Assembly: GCF_024703995.1 (NCBI RefSeq)
Contig: NZ_JAMXQV010000012.1
Span: 62,001-126,000, forward strand
Length of the DNA: 64,000 nt
Direction of reading: 5' to 3'
Source: Amycolatopsis iheyensis
Lineage (GTDB): Bacteria; Actinomycetota; Actinomycetes; Mycobacteriales; Pseudonocardiaceae
This document shows positions 24,142 to 32,314 of the stretch, in pieces. Made by a program: the position numbers and the translations under genes. Under the pieces are notes generated by a model that worked only from the letters and a program-made list of their open reading frames with translations, ran no database searches and was not told where the DNA came from. Numbering within the stretch: the first letter of the stretch is position 1; each line of letters begins with the position of its first letter.

Positions 24142-25365
24142 TCAGGCGGCGCTGCCGCCGACCACTTCGCCGCCCTGCACGATGTGGCGGAAGTGCTTCG
24201 GCTCAGCCAACACACCGACATCCGCCAATGGGTCGCCGTCGACCACCAGCAAGTCCGCGTGGGCGCCCACCGCCAACGTGCCGATCTCACCCGTCAGGTT
24301 CAGCAGGTCCGCCGCCGTCGATGTCGCCGAACGGATGACCTCCGCCGGGGTCTGGACCTCGGCGCGCAGGCGGAACTCGTGGTTCTGGTGGCGGTGCATC
24401 CCGCCCAGCAAGTCCGTCCCGTAGACGAGCTTCACGCCGCCGCGGGACGCGCGCTCCAGTGCCGCCAGGCCCGCGCCCAGGACCTCGTCCACCTTGCGCC
24501 AGCTCGACTCCGGGAGCCCGTGCTCACGGCCCTCCTCCTTCAGCGCCCAGTACGTCACCAGCGTCGGGACCAGGTACGCGTCCTGGGACCGGAACAGCGA
24601 AACACTGCGGTCGTCCAGCAGGTTGCCGTGTTCGATCGAACGGACACCCAGCTCCAGCGCGCGGTTCACCGCCCGGGCCGTGTACGCGTGCGCCGCCACG
24701 TAGCGGTTGGCCGCGGCCGCCTCCTCGACGATCGCGGTCAGCTCCTCCGCCGAATACTGCGTCGAGTCGATGCGGTCGGTCGGGGAGGCCACGCCGCCCG
24801 AGGCCATCACCTTGATGTGGTGCGCGCCCTTGCGGAGCTCGTCGCGGGCGGCCGCGCGGACCGCGTCCACGCCGTCGGCCACCCGGCCCAGACCCGCGCA
24901 GCACGGGTGGTCGTCCTTCGCGTTCGTGCCGCGGGTGCGGCTGTCGCCGTGGCCGCCCGTCTGGCTCAGCGCCCGGCCGCAGAACAGCAGGCGCGGGCCT
25001 CGGAAGAGGCCGTCGGCCTGGGCGTCCGCCAGCCCGTAGTCGGCGCCCGACGCGTCGCGGACCGTCGTGAACCCACGGTCGAGCATGCGGCTCATCGTGT
25101 GCGCGGCCTGAGCGGCCACATAGGACGGTGACGACGACGAAAGCGAGCCCAGGTCCGCCGTCGACGCCGTGACGTGCACGTGTGCGTCGACCAGCCCGGG
25201 CAGCACCACCGCGCCGCGCGCGTCCACGACGGGCACGTCGGCCGCGGCGAGGTTCGGGCCCACCTCCACGATGCGGCCTTCGGCGGCACGCAGGTCGCCT
25301 TCGGTGTATTCGCCGGACAGCGGGTCGAGCAGGCGGGCGTTGCGCAGCAGCAAGGATCCGGTCAC
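24142..25365 (-). CDS. Amidohydrolase of the metal-dependent Xaa-Pro dipeptidase-like group
   Basis: This 407-residue amidohydrolase has the HxH metal motif (DAHVHV, near residue 63) and IKVMASGG, supplying the probable carboxylated bridging lysine. Metal-ligand histidines follow in VAAHAYT and SIEHGN, and the catalytic Asp in VYGTDLLGG. It acts in the cytoplasm on an unknown amide, probably a dipeptide-like or cyclic compound. GTG 25365 overlaps the GAF gene stop by four bases (GTGA) and follows GGAGAAGGAG. It is last in the MFS-GAF-amidohydrolase operon. Confidence 0.9.
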   Translation of the reverse strand: MTGSLLLRNARLLDPLSGEYTEGDLRAAEGRIVEVGPNLAAADVPVVDARGAVVLPGLVDAHVHVTASTADLGSLSSSSPSYVAAQAAHTMSRMLDRGFTTVRDASGADYGLADAQADGLFRGPRLLFCGRALSQTGGHGDSRTRGTNAKDDHPCCAGLGRVADGVDAVRAAARDELRKGAHHIKVMASGGVASPTDRIDSTQYSAEELTAIVEEAAAANRYVAAHAYTARAVNRALELGVRSIEHGNLLDDRSVSLFRSQDAYLVPTLVTYWALKEEGREHGLPESSWRKVDEVLGAGLAALERASRGGVKLVYGTDLLGGMHRHQNHEFRLRAEVQTPAEVIRSATSTAADLLNLTGEIGTLAVGAHADLLVVDGDPLADVGVLAEPKHFRHIVQGGEVVGGSAA

Positions 25366-25796
25366 CGGTACTCCTTCTCCAGGTCGAGCAGGGCGGACAC
25401 GGCCAGCGGCGTCAGGGATTCGGCCACCACCACCGCATCCTCGTCGTACGCGCCTTCCGCGTCGAGGATGTTGAGCACCCCGAGCGTCCGCCCGTCGGCG
25501 AGCACCGGCACGTTGATGATCGAGCCGCAGCCGAGCGACTCGATGAGGTCGTGGTCGGCGAAGATCTCCCGCACCGCCGCGCGATCCGGGCCGAAGTACG
25601 GCTCCTGCGCGGTGACGCACTTCTCGAGCCAGCCCGCGGCGACCTCGACGGTCTTCTCCCCGCCCACCGGGTACTCCGCGGGGTGGCTGCTGTGCACCCG
25701 CCGCAGCGCCCCGCGTTCCGGCACCCAGGCCAGCACGGTGAACAAGCGCACGCCGATCGCGTCGCGCACCCGTTCCTCCACAGTGGACAGACTCAC
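25362..25796 (-). CDS. Stand-alone GAF-domain protein
   Basis: The 144 residues form a single GAF domain: RLFTVLAWVPERGALRRVHS, then SIINVPVLADGRTLGVLNIL near residues 100-120, and a final helix. Its GTG overlaps the MFS stop by four bases. A single cysteine sits in SLGCGSIINV; the multi-cysteine pattern of free methionine sulfoxide reductases is absent. It probably binds the transported compound or its product and modulates the pathway. Confidence 0.85.
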   Translation of the reverse strand: MSLSTVEERVRDAIGVRLFTVLAWVPERGALRRVHSSHPAEYPVGGEKTVEVAAGWLEKCVTAQEPYFGPDRAAVREIFADHDLIESLGCGSIINVPVLADGRTLGVLNILDAEGAYDEDAVVVAESLTPLAVSALLDLEKEYR

Positions 25797-27184
25797 TTCG
25801 TCATCTCCTTCGCGGCGGCCTTCGGCGCGCCGTGTTCGGTCAGTTCTTCCAGGGACCGGCCCGCGGTGGACAGGCCGAAGACGAGCACGCAGAGCACCCC
25901 GGCCGCCAGCACGGCCGTGGTCAGGCCGAACACGCCGGCGAACCCGAGGCTCGCCGCGGACAAGCCGATGATCGTCGGCGCGAGGATGCTGCCGACCCGG
26001 CCGAACGCGCTGGACAGGCCGGTGCCGCTGGCGCGGATCCAGGTCGGGAACACCTCGGGCGTGTAGGAGTACACCCCGGCGTAGGTGCCGTTCAGGAAGA
26101 ACGACAGCACCGCGCCCGCCAGCGTGATCGACCACGGCGCGCTCGTCTGGCTCAGCCAGAACGCGCTCACGGCCGAGCCGGCCAGGTACAGCGCGATGGT
26201 GTGCTTGCGGTCGAGCCGTTCGGACAGCCACGCGGCGGAGAAGTACCCGGGCACCTGGGCGAGGTAGATGATGATCGAGAACTCGAAGCTCTTCGTCACC
26301 GTGATGCCGCGCTCGACCAGCAGCGTCGGGATCCACGAGAAGAAGCCGTAGTAGGAGAACGTGATCACGAACCAGACGGTCCAGATCACCGCCGTCCGGC
26401 GCCGCATCGCGGGGCTCCAGAGGAACTTCAGCGCGCTGAGGAGGTTGACCTTCGGCGTTTCCGTGGCGGGCGCGGTTTCGGCGGCGGGCACCGGCGGCAA
26501 TGCGGTCCCGGTGGCCTTCTCGACGTCGCGTTCCATCTTCGTGACGACGTTTTCGGCCTCGAGTGTCCGGCCCTGGGCGAGCAGGAACCGCGGTGACTCG
26601 GGCAGCGACCGCCGCCACCACAGCAGCATCACGATCGGGAGCGCGGTGACGAGCTGCGCGATCCGCCAGCCTTCGTCGAACGACGGCACGACGAACCGCC
26701 CGATCAGCGCGGCCGCGACGAAGCCGAAGGAGAAGAACCCGGCGAGCGCGCCGACGAACCAGCCGCGCCGCTTGGCCGGCACGAACTCGGACAGGAACGG
26801 CGCGATGATCGCGCTTTCCGCGCCGGCGCCCGCCCCGGCGAGCACCCGCGCGCCGAGGAAGATCTCGTAGTTGGGTGAGAAGGACGCGATGACGGAGAAC
26901 AGCGCGTAGAAGGCCAGCGCGTACATCATGACTTTCTTGCGGCCGATGCGGTCGCCGAGCAGGCCGGCCGCGATCGCGCCGAAGAGGAAGCCGAACGGCG
27001 TCGCGGAGCCGATCAGGCCGAGCTGGCCGTTGTCGAGGCCCCAGGCCGCTTTCGCGCTGGGCAGCAGGAACGCGACGACCGCCGAGTCCATGCCGTCGAA
27101 GGTGTAGCCGAGCCCGCCGATGAGCAGCAGTTTGTAGTGGGGCCGGCTCAGCGGGAGCCGATCCAGTCGCGCCAGCAGGGTCAT
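25793..27184 (-). CDS. MFS transporter, sugar/aromatic acid porter type
   Basis: The 463-residue protein has 12 predicted membrane segments. The loop 2-3 motif is GLLGDRIGRKKVMM, and SLPESPRFLL occurs before a charged central loop, both typical of sugar porter/aromatic acid:H+ symporter members. TPEVFPTWIRASGTGLSSA is the repeat motif in the second half. ATG 27184 starts the recognisable N-terminus; an upstream in-frame start adds only noncoding sequence. It is first in the operon and divergent from the RpiR regulator. Confidence 0.92.
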   Translation of the reverse strand: MTLLARLDRLPLSRPHYKLLLIGGLGYTFDGMDSAVVAFLLPSAKAAWGLDNGQLGLIGSATPFGFLFGAIAAGLLGDRIGRKKVMMYALAFYALFSVIASFSPNYEIFLGARVLAGAGAGAESAIIAPFLSEFVPAKRRGWFVGALAGFFSFGFVAAALIGRFVVPSFDEGWRIAQLVTALPIVMLLWWRRSLPESPRFLLAQGRTLEAENVVTKMERDVEKATGTALPPVPAAETAPATETPKVNLLSALKFLWSPAMRRRTAVIWTVWFVITFSYYGFFSWIPTLLVERGITVTKSFEFSIIIYLAQVPGYFSAAWLSERLDRKHTIALYLAGSAVSAFWLSQTSAPWSITLAGAVLSFFLNGTYAGVYSYTPEVFPTWIRASGTGLSSAFGRVGSILAPTIIGLSAASLGFAGVFGLTTAVLAAGVLCVLVFGLSTAGRSLEELTEHGAPKAAAKEMTK

Positions 27185-27225
27185 GGGGGAACGCCTTCCG
27201 TGTCCGGGCGTCGAGGAGTGCGGAC

Positions 27226-27266
27226 AACGTATACTGCACTTCTGCAAAACTGCAACGTTCTTTGCA
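27226..27266. promoter_or_regulatory. Divergent promoter and TGCA-rich operator between the MFS operon and rpiR
   Basis: On the minus strand a near-consensus promoter is readable: -35 TTGCAG (27255-27250), a 16-base spacer and -10 TATACG (27233-27228). Four TGCA tetramers at 27235, 27243, 27251 and 27263 overlay it, including the palindrome TGCA-N8-TGCA. An RpiR-type protein bound here would block the MFS operon. The binding is inferred. Confidence 0.6.
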
Positions 27267-27312
27267 AGTCGACACCCTGCGTTACCGTTACGCGAGCGAG
27301 GGAGGGTCGAAG

Positions 27313-28191
27313 GTGGCGGAAACCGACGACGGTTTCGAGGGCTGGCTGCGCGAGCGGCTGCCCACCCGGGGGCTGCGGCCGAAGTCCGCCGCGGTGCTGG
27401 AGGCGCTCGTCTCCCAGCCGAGGCGCGCGTCTTTCGGCTCGGCGGCCGAGCTGGCGCAGCTCGCCGGCGTGAACGTCGCGACGGTGACCCGTACGGCGCA
27501 GGCGCTCGGCTTCGCCGGCTGGCCGGCCCTGCAGCAGGAGCTGCGTGCGCGGTACATGTCGTCGCTCAGTGCCCCGCAGGTCGCCGAAGAGCACCGCGGG
27601 GTCGACTCGCCGGGGTCGGCGTCCCTGCGTCGCGACCTCGACAGCCTGGCTCTGCTGAATCGGCGCTTCGACGAAGGGGTGCTGCGCGAGGTCGCCAAGG
27701 CGATGGCCGACGCGCGCCGCACGCTGGTGATCGCCGACGGCAGCTACGCGGCGGTCGGCATCGCCTTCGCGCACAACGCGCGGCTCGCGGGCTACGACGT
27801 CCACGCGGTGACGGTGGGCGACGCGGAACTGGCCAACCAGACCGCGAAGCTGACCTCCGACGACGTGCTCGTGGCGATCAGCTTCTGGCGCCTGTACGAG
27901 AGCACGGTCCTCGCGGCGAGCGAGGCGAAGAGCCGCGGCGCGCGGGTCTTCGCGATCACCGACGCGGCGAGCCCGGCGCTGACGGGTGCGGTGGAGCAGG
28001 TGCTGATCGTGCCGGCCGAAGGCGTGACGTTCTTCCCGTCGCTGACCGCGGGCATGGCACTGGTCCAGGCGATCGTCGCCGAGCTCGCGGTGGTCAACCC
28101 GGCCCGCACCAGCGAGTCCATCGAAGCGGCGGAGGCGATGTGGTCGCGCTTCGACCTCCTGCACCGGCGGCCGTCCACCAAGCCTGTGTGA
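27313..28191 (+). CDS. RpiR family regulator (HTH plus SIS domain)
   Basis: This 292-residue regulator has an N-terminal HTH_6 domain (FGSAAELAQLAGVNVATVTRTAQ) and a C-terminal SIS domain (TLVIADGSYAAVGIAFAHNA, LVAISFWRLYESTV, VFAITDAASPAL) that binds phosphosugars in known members. The SIS serine pattern is altered (AISFWR instead of SxSG), so the ligand may not be a phosphosugar. GTG 27313 follows GGAGG by seven bases. It is divergent from, and probably controls, the transporter operon. Confidence 0.88.
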   Translation: MAETDDGFEGWLRERLPTRGLRPKSAAVLEALVSQPRRASFGSAAELAQLAGVNVATVTRTAQALGFAGWPALQQELRARYMSSLSAPQVAEEHRGVDSPGSASLRRDLDSLALLNRRFDEGVLREVAKAMADARRTLVIADGSYAAVGIAFAHNARLAGYDVHAVTVGDAELANQTAKLTSDDVLVAISFWRLYESTVLAASEAKSRGARVFAITDAASPALTGAVEQVLIVPAEGVTFFPSLTAGMALVQAIVAELAVVNPARTSESIEAAEAMWSRFDLLHRRPSTKPV

Positions 28192-28272
28192 CCTGAGTCA
28201 CTCAGCGACGGTTTCCCGGGCCGCCGGCGGTCTTGATCCGCGTCCACACGCATCGACCACCAGGGAGTACCC

Positions 28273-28640
28273 ATGTCCAGCACCGCCGCCGTGACCGGGG
28301 CCGGCCGCGGCTTCGGGCGCGCGATCGCCGCCGCGCTCGTCGCCGGCGGGCGCACCGTCGTCGGCATCGCCCGCACGCGCGCAGAAATCGACGCCGTCCG
28401 AACGCGCCGGGCTCGGGCTCCGGTTCGCCACGCTCCTGCCGCAGCTGACCCCGGCCACCGGCGTCGGCACGGTGGGTGTCGACGGGGTACGCCGCGCGCA
28501 CCGGCGTCGACCGCGGCACCTTCGTCGGGAACATGCCCTCGGTCCTGACACCGGAGCAGGTCACCAAGGCCGTGCTCGAAGTCGTCGACGGCGACGCGGC
28601 GGAGTACCAGGTCAGCGGCACCGGGCTGCGTACGCTCTGA
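28273..28640 (+). pseudogene. Remnant of a short-chain dehydrogenase/reductase
   Basis: The start is good (ATG 28273, GGGAG upstream) and the dinucleotide motif is present (VTGAGRGFGRAIAAALVAGG). After about 45 codons the middle of the enzyme, including the YxxxK catalytic region, is missing. The C-terminal part follows in other frames (LRFATLLPQLTPATGVG, then GTFVGNMPSVLTPEQVTKAV, ending YQVSGTGLRTL). At least one internal deletion and one frameshift are needed. It cannot encode an active enzyme. Confidence 0.75.
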
Positions 28641-28645
28641 CTGCC

Positions 28646-29095
28646 ATGCCCGACTTCGCCGCGAGCACCGAGCAGTTCCGCCCGGAGCTGCTCGCACACT
28701 GCTATCGCCTGCTCGGCTCGATCCACGACGCCGAGGACCTCGTGCAGGCGACCTACTGTGCCGATCGTTACCAATCCGACCACAGCCACGGCCGAATGGC
28801 TTCGTGGCAACGGTTACCTGCCGCGTGGGGGTCGGCCTGCTTTTGGCCGGATCAGTACCGGCGGGCGTGGCGCGCGTTCGGCGGGTTCGAGGGCCGGTCG
28901 TCGGTGCGGCGCCGGCTGTACAAGATCGCCACGACCGCCTGCCTGACGGCGTTGGAGAGCCGGGCCTGGCGGCCGCTGCCGTCGGGGCTGGGCGTCCAGG
29001 TCCTGACGCTGCGCGGCGGCCGGATCGCGCGGATCACCGCGTTCGACGACGCCACGCTGGTGCCGACGTTCGCGCACGCCATGATGGGGTCATGA
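28646..29095 (+). pseudogene. Remnant of an ECF41/SigJ-like sigma factor
   Basis: The frame is open for 149 codons but pieced together. It starts with a sigma region 2 (LLAHCYRLLGSIHDAEDLVQ), then has about 30 foreign codons, then WRAFGGFEGRSSVR and KIATTACLTALESRA. It then jumps directly to the end of the SnoaL-like C-terminal domain (LTLRGGRIARITAFDD). Region 4 and most of the SnoaL domain are missing, so it cannot function as a sigma factor. It overlaps the next gene by ATGA. Confidence 0.75.
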
Positions 29096-29850
29096 GCACC
29101 CGCATCGGCCTCCTCTACCCGACGCGCGACTGCGGCGAGGACGACTTCGCCGACCTGTGCCACCGGCTCGACCCGGCCCTCTCCCTGGACTTCGCCTACG
29201 TCCAGTGGAGTGTCGACCGCGTCGAGGAGCTCGACACCGCGGGCAAGACGGCCGCCGTGCGCGAGCTGGGCGCCCCGGACCGGCTCACGACGGCGGCGGA
29301 CGAGTTCGCGACGCCGCCGGACGTCGTCAGCTGGGCCTGCTCCAGCTGCAGCTTCACCCGGGGGCTCGCCGGCGCGCACGAGCAGGCCGGCGCGCTGGCC
29401 GGCCGCCTCGGCGTCCCGGCGAGCAGCACGTCTTTGGCCTACCTCGCCGCCCTCGACCGGCTCGGGCTCGGCCGCGTCGCGCTCGCCTCCGTCTACCACC
29501 CGGACCTGACCGACGTCTTCGCCGCGTTCCTCGCCGAGGCCGGCGTGACGACCGTGCACGCCGTCTCGGCCGACGCCGCGTCCGACCGCGCGCTGGCCGC
29601 GTGGGATGCCTGGCAGATCACCGATCTCGTCGTCGCGGCCGACCACGACGACGCGCCGGCCGTGCTCCTGCCGGAGACCGCCCTGCACACCACGCCGCTG
29701 CTTGCCGAGCTGGAGGACCGGCTCGGCAAGCCGGTGCTGACCGCCACCGCCGTCACGCTCTGGGACGCGCTCGACCGGGCCGGTGCCACGCCGGTGCGGG
29801 ACGGGCTCGGGACGCTGTTCGCGTCAGGGCCGCGGCACGCCGTCGCCTGA
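29092..29850 (+). CDS. Asp/Glu racemase-superfamily protein, maleate isomerase/arylmalonate decarboxylase-like
   Basis: The 252 residues match the two-lobed racemase fold. RIGLLYPTRDCGEDDF is the start, and ACSSCSFTRG near residue 83 places the N-terminal catalytic cysteine. In active maleate isomerases a second cysteine lies in a Ser-Cys segment before LRT. Here the equivalent reads LPETALHTTPLLAELE, without cysteine, then the normal LGKPVLTATAVTLWDAL. It may be a decarboxylase-like variant or have lost activity. ATG 29092 overlaps the sigma remnant's stop. The end overlaps the GAF-ANTAR gene by 27 bases. Confidence 0.8.
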   Translation: MSTRIGLLYPTRDCGEDDFADLCHRLDPALSLDFAYVQWSVDRVEELDTAGKTAAVRELGAPDRLTTAADEFATPPDVVSWACSSCSFTRGLAGAHEQAGALAGRLGVPASSTSLAYLAALDRLGLGRVALASVYHPDLTDVFAAFLAEAGVTTVHAVSADAASDRALAAWDAWQITDLVVAADHDDAPAVLLPETALHTTPLLAELEDRLGKPVLTATAVTLWDALDRAGATPVRDGLGTLFASGPRHAVA

Positions 29851-30570
29851 GCTGCTCATCCTCCTCGTGAAGCGCGCCGCGACGTCGCGCAGCTTCGTGT
29901 TGGTGTGCTGGGACTCCACGATCAGCCGCTGCATCGCGGTGTCCTCGCTGACCCGGTGGATCAGCATCAGCATGCCCTTGGCCTGCTCGATCACCGCGCG
30001 CGTCTCCATCGCGTTGCGCAGCTCGTCGGCGAGCAGGCGAGCCTCGCGGTAGCGGCGGGTCAGCCGCAGGACGGTCTCCACGCACAGCGTGAACAGGCGC
30101 AGCACCTTCGTGTCGAACTCGTGGTAGCCGTGGGCCCCGAAGCCGAACAGCGTGATCGCGCCGACGAGCGTGTCGTCCACGCGCAGCGGCACCGCCAGGT
30201 AGCTGCCCACACCGAGCTCCTTGGCCGCGAGGACGAACTCGGGCCACCGCTCGCCCGTGTCGCCGACGGCCACCCGCACGACCTCGCCGGTCAACGCCGC
30301 GAGCAGGCCCGGACCGTCTCCGGCCGCGTACTGCACGTCGTCGATGCGCCGCGCGCGCTCGTCGGTGAAGGCCGCGGTCTGGGTCACGCCGTCGCGGACG
30401 ACGACGATGCTCGCCAGGTCCGCGTCGGGCACCACCCGGACCGCTTCGCCGCAGACGGCGTCGAGCAGACCCGGGGTGTCGGACACCGATTCGAGGACCC
30501 CGACCAGATCGGCCAGGACGGCGTTCAGCTCGTCGACCCGCTCCGCCATGCCGTCGCCAGTGGTCGGCAC
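29824..30570 (-). CDS. GAF-ANTAR RNA-binding antitermination regulator
   Basis: This 248-residue protein has an N-terminal GAF domain (residues about 10-165; SYLAVPLRVDDTLVGAITLF) and a C-terminal ANTAR domain. The latter carries the hallmark ETRAVIEQAKGMLMLIHRVS and later TNTKLRDVAARF. ANTAR proteins bind paired hexaloop RNA hairpins and suppress termination. GAF-ANTAR proteins are common in actinomycetes. GTG 30570 is chosen because GGGAGGGG lies upstream; ATG 30549 is the alternative. No target hairpin pair was recognised nearby. Confidence 0.88.
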   Translation of the reverse strand: MPTTGDGMAERVDELNAVLADLVGVLESVSDTPGLLDAVCGEAVRVVPDADLASIVVVRDGVTQTAAFTDERARRIDDVQYAAGDGPGLLAALTGEVVRVAVGDTGERWPEFVLAAKELGVGSYLAVPLRVDDTLVGAITLFGFGAHGYHEFDTKVLRLFTLCVETVLRLTRRYREARLLADELRNAMETRAVIEQAKGMLMLIHRVSEDTAMQRLIVESQHTNTKLRDVAARFTRRMSSSGDGVPRP

Positions 30571-30709
30571 AGCCCCACCCCTCCCATGCATCGGTGGCGA
30601 GCACGGGTAAGAGCTCGCCAGCAGCGTCAACAAAGACCACCGCTGGCGTTTCAACGGGTCCGCGAGAACTCTACCGGCCGGGCGCTCCCGGTTGCCGTCG
30701 GCCGCGCCG

Positions 30710-31249
30710 CTACGCCTTCTGCCGCGCCCGGAACTCGGCCACCTTCGCGCGGTTCCCGCACGAGCGCATGTCGCACCAGCGCCGCGCCTGCTTGCGGGAC
30801 CGGTCCACGTACAACCGCGTGCAGTCGGGCGCCGCGCACTCCTTGACCGAAGCTGCCTCCGGGCCGCCGAGCAGCGTCACCGCCGTCCGGGCGATCTCCG
30901 CCAGCGCCTCGGCCAGACCACCGTCCCGGCGCGTCGACCCGTCTTCGGCCAGCCTGAGCCGGACCGCCGGACCGGCCGCCAGCTCGTTGAGCGCGCGACG
31001 GTCCGCGGGGCGGGCGGGAGTGCCCTCGATCGTCGCCCGTGCCAGCCGGTACACCGCTTCGCGCAGGCTCACAGCTTCGGCCAGGTCCGCCTCGGAGACC
31101 GGCACCGGCCGGTCGAGCAGTCCCGTGCCCGCCAGGAAGCGCACCAGGTCGGCCGGGGTGGCGAGCAGCTCCAGGACGTCGCTGCGCCGGTGCCCGACCG
31201 TGCCGACCAGGTCCAGCGCGAGGTTCCCGGTGCCGTACTTGAAGTCCAC
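30710..31249 (-). CDS. CGNR zinc-finger transcriptional regulator
   Basis: The 179-residue protein has an N-terminal ABATE-like stress domain (residues 1-130). The C-terminal zinc-binding CGNR motif has cysteines in CAAPDC, WCDMRSCGNR and the adjacent basic residues RAKVAEFRARQ, near 135-175. GTG 31249 gives the family's normal start (VDFKYGTGNLALDLVGT). It is divergent from the EamA exporter gene, and two identical inverted repeats lie between them, so it probably represses the exporter and itself. Confidence 0.88.
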   Translation of the reverse strand: MDFKYGTGNLALDLVGTVGHRRSDVLELLATPADLVRFLAGTGLLDRPVPVSEADLAEAVSLREAVYRLARATIEGTPARPADRRALNELAAGPAVRLRLAEDGSTRRDGGLAEALAEIARTAVTLLGGPEAASVKECAAPDCTRLYVDRSRKQARRWCDMRSCGNRAKVAEFRARQKA

Positions 31250-31258
31250 CCGGCCAGC

Positions 31259-31322
31259 GTAACCGCATGGACAGGTTACTGCCACGCCTGCTAGCTTCTC
31301 GGTAACCCCATCGACCGGTTAC
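31259..31322. promoter_or_regulatory. Twin GTAACC-N9-GGTTAC operators around the EamA promoter
   Basis: Two identical inverted repeats GTAACC-N9-GGTTAC occupy 31259-31279 and 31302-31322, with centres 43 bp apart (about four helical turns). The -10 TAGCTT of the EamA gene (31292-31297) lies between them; the first repeat covers the -35 position and the second the transcript start. This is a typical repressor arrangement. Confidence 0.75.
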
Positions 31323-31333
31323 AGGAGACTGCG

Positions 31334-32314
31334 ATGAAGGCCGAGGCCGCGGTGCGCCCGTTGTTCGTGGTGCTGTGGAGCAGCGCCTTCATCGCCGCGG
31401 TGTTCGGCACCGCGGCGGTCCCGCCACTGCTGCTGACGTTCTCGCGCTTCGCCCTCGCGGGCGTGCTGCTCGCCGGGATCGCGTTCGTGACCCGCGCGCC
31501 GTGGCCGCGCGGGCGGCAGCTGCGGCACGTCGCCGTCACCGGGCTGCTCATGCAGGCCGTCCAGTTCGGCGCGTTCTACCTCGCGATCGCGCGCGGCCTG
31601 CCCGGCGGCGTCGTCGCGCTCGTGCAGGGGCTCAACCCGGTCGTCATCGCGCTGCTCGCCGGCGGCGTGCTCGGCGAGCGCATCACCCGCGCGCAGTGGC
31701 TCGGCTTCGCGATCGGCGGGGCCGGGGTCGCGCTCGCCGTCGCCGACCAGCTGCACGTCTCGGCGTCCGGCATCGTGCTCTGCTTCGTCGGCCTCCTCGG
31801 CCTGAGTTTCGGGACGGTGTACCAGAAACGCTTCGCCACCGGCGTCGACGTCCGCAGCGCCACGGCGGTGCAGTTCCTGGTGAGCGCGCCGGTCGTCGGC
31901 CTCGCCTCCCTGCTGCTGGAGACACCGCGCGTCGGCGACTGGACCGCGTTCGGCCTTTCGCTGGGCTGGATCGTGCTGGTCAACTCGGTCGGCACGTTCC
32001 TGCTGCTGAACCTGATGCTGCGCCGTCAGGCCGCGAGCCAGGTCGGCACGCTGTTCTTCCTGACCCCGGCCGTGACGGCGCTGCTGGCGTGGCTGATCAA
32101 CGGCCAGACCCTGGACGGCGTCACCATCCTGGGCCTGGCCCTCGGCGGTCTCGGCGTGTTGCTCGCCGCGCGGACCGGGCTGAGCAGCCCCCGTTTTCCA
32201 CGCTATCGGAAGGGTCCGACAGTCAGCGCGGAATCGCCTGCCACCGCTGGTTCGGGCCGTTCGTCGGCCGGTACAGCCCGACCTTCGCCCCGTCCTCCCG
32301 CGACTCACCCGTGA
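31334..32314 (+). CDS. EamA/DMT-family exporter
   Basis: This drug/metabolite transporter has about ten membrane segments in two EamA repeats (for example LPGGVVALVQGLNPVVIALL in the first and ASQVGTLFFLTPAVTALLAW in the second). It is a probable efflux permease of unknown substrate. ATG 31334 follows GGAG. The last 45 residues are proline/serine-rich and overlap the convergent GH30 gene by 92 bases, so a natural stop may have been lost. Expression is probably controlled by the CGNR regulator. Confidence 0.88.
   Translation: MKAEAAVRPLFVVLWSSAFIAAVFGTAAVPPLLLTFSRFALAGVLLAGIAFVTRAPWPRGRQLRHVAVTGLLMQAVQFGAFYLAIARGLPGGVVALVQGLNPVVIALLAGGVLGERITRAQWLGFAIGGAGVALAVADQLHVSASGIVLCFVGLLGLSFGTVYQKRFATGVDVRSATAVQFLVSAPVVGLASLLLETPRVGDWTAFGLSLGWIVLVNSVGTFLLLNLMLRRQAASQVGTLFFLTPAVTALLAWLINGQTLDGVTILGLALGGLGVLLAARTGLSSPRFPRYRKGPTVSAESPATAGSGRSSAGTARPSPRPPATHP

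Noticed and set aside
25362..27275. A 637-codon minus-strand frame covering the MFS gene and the GAF gene
   Set aside because: Only its last 144 codons show a domain (GAF). The rest is an out-of-frame reading of the MFS gene, and the GAF has its own GTG overlapping the MFS stop.
28755..28850. Insertion sequence inside the sigma remnant
   Set aside because: It is too short, with no transposase, inverted ends or target duplication visible.
28646..29095. A functional ECF sigma factor
   Set aside because: The frame is open, but region 4 is absent and the text jumps from region 2 to the end of the SnoaL domain.
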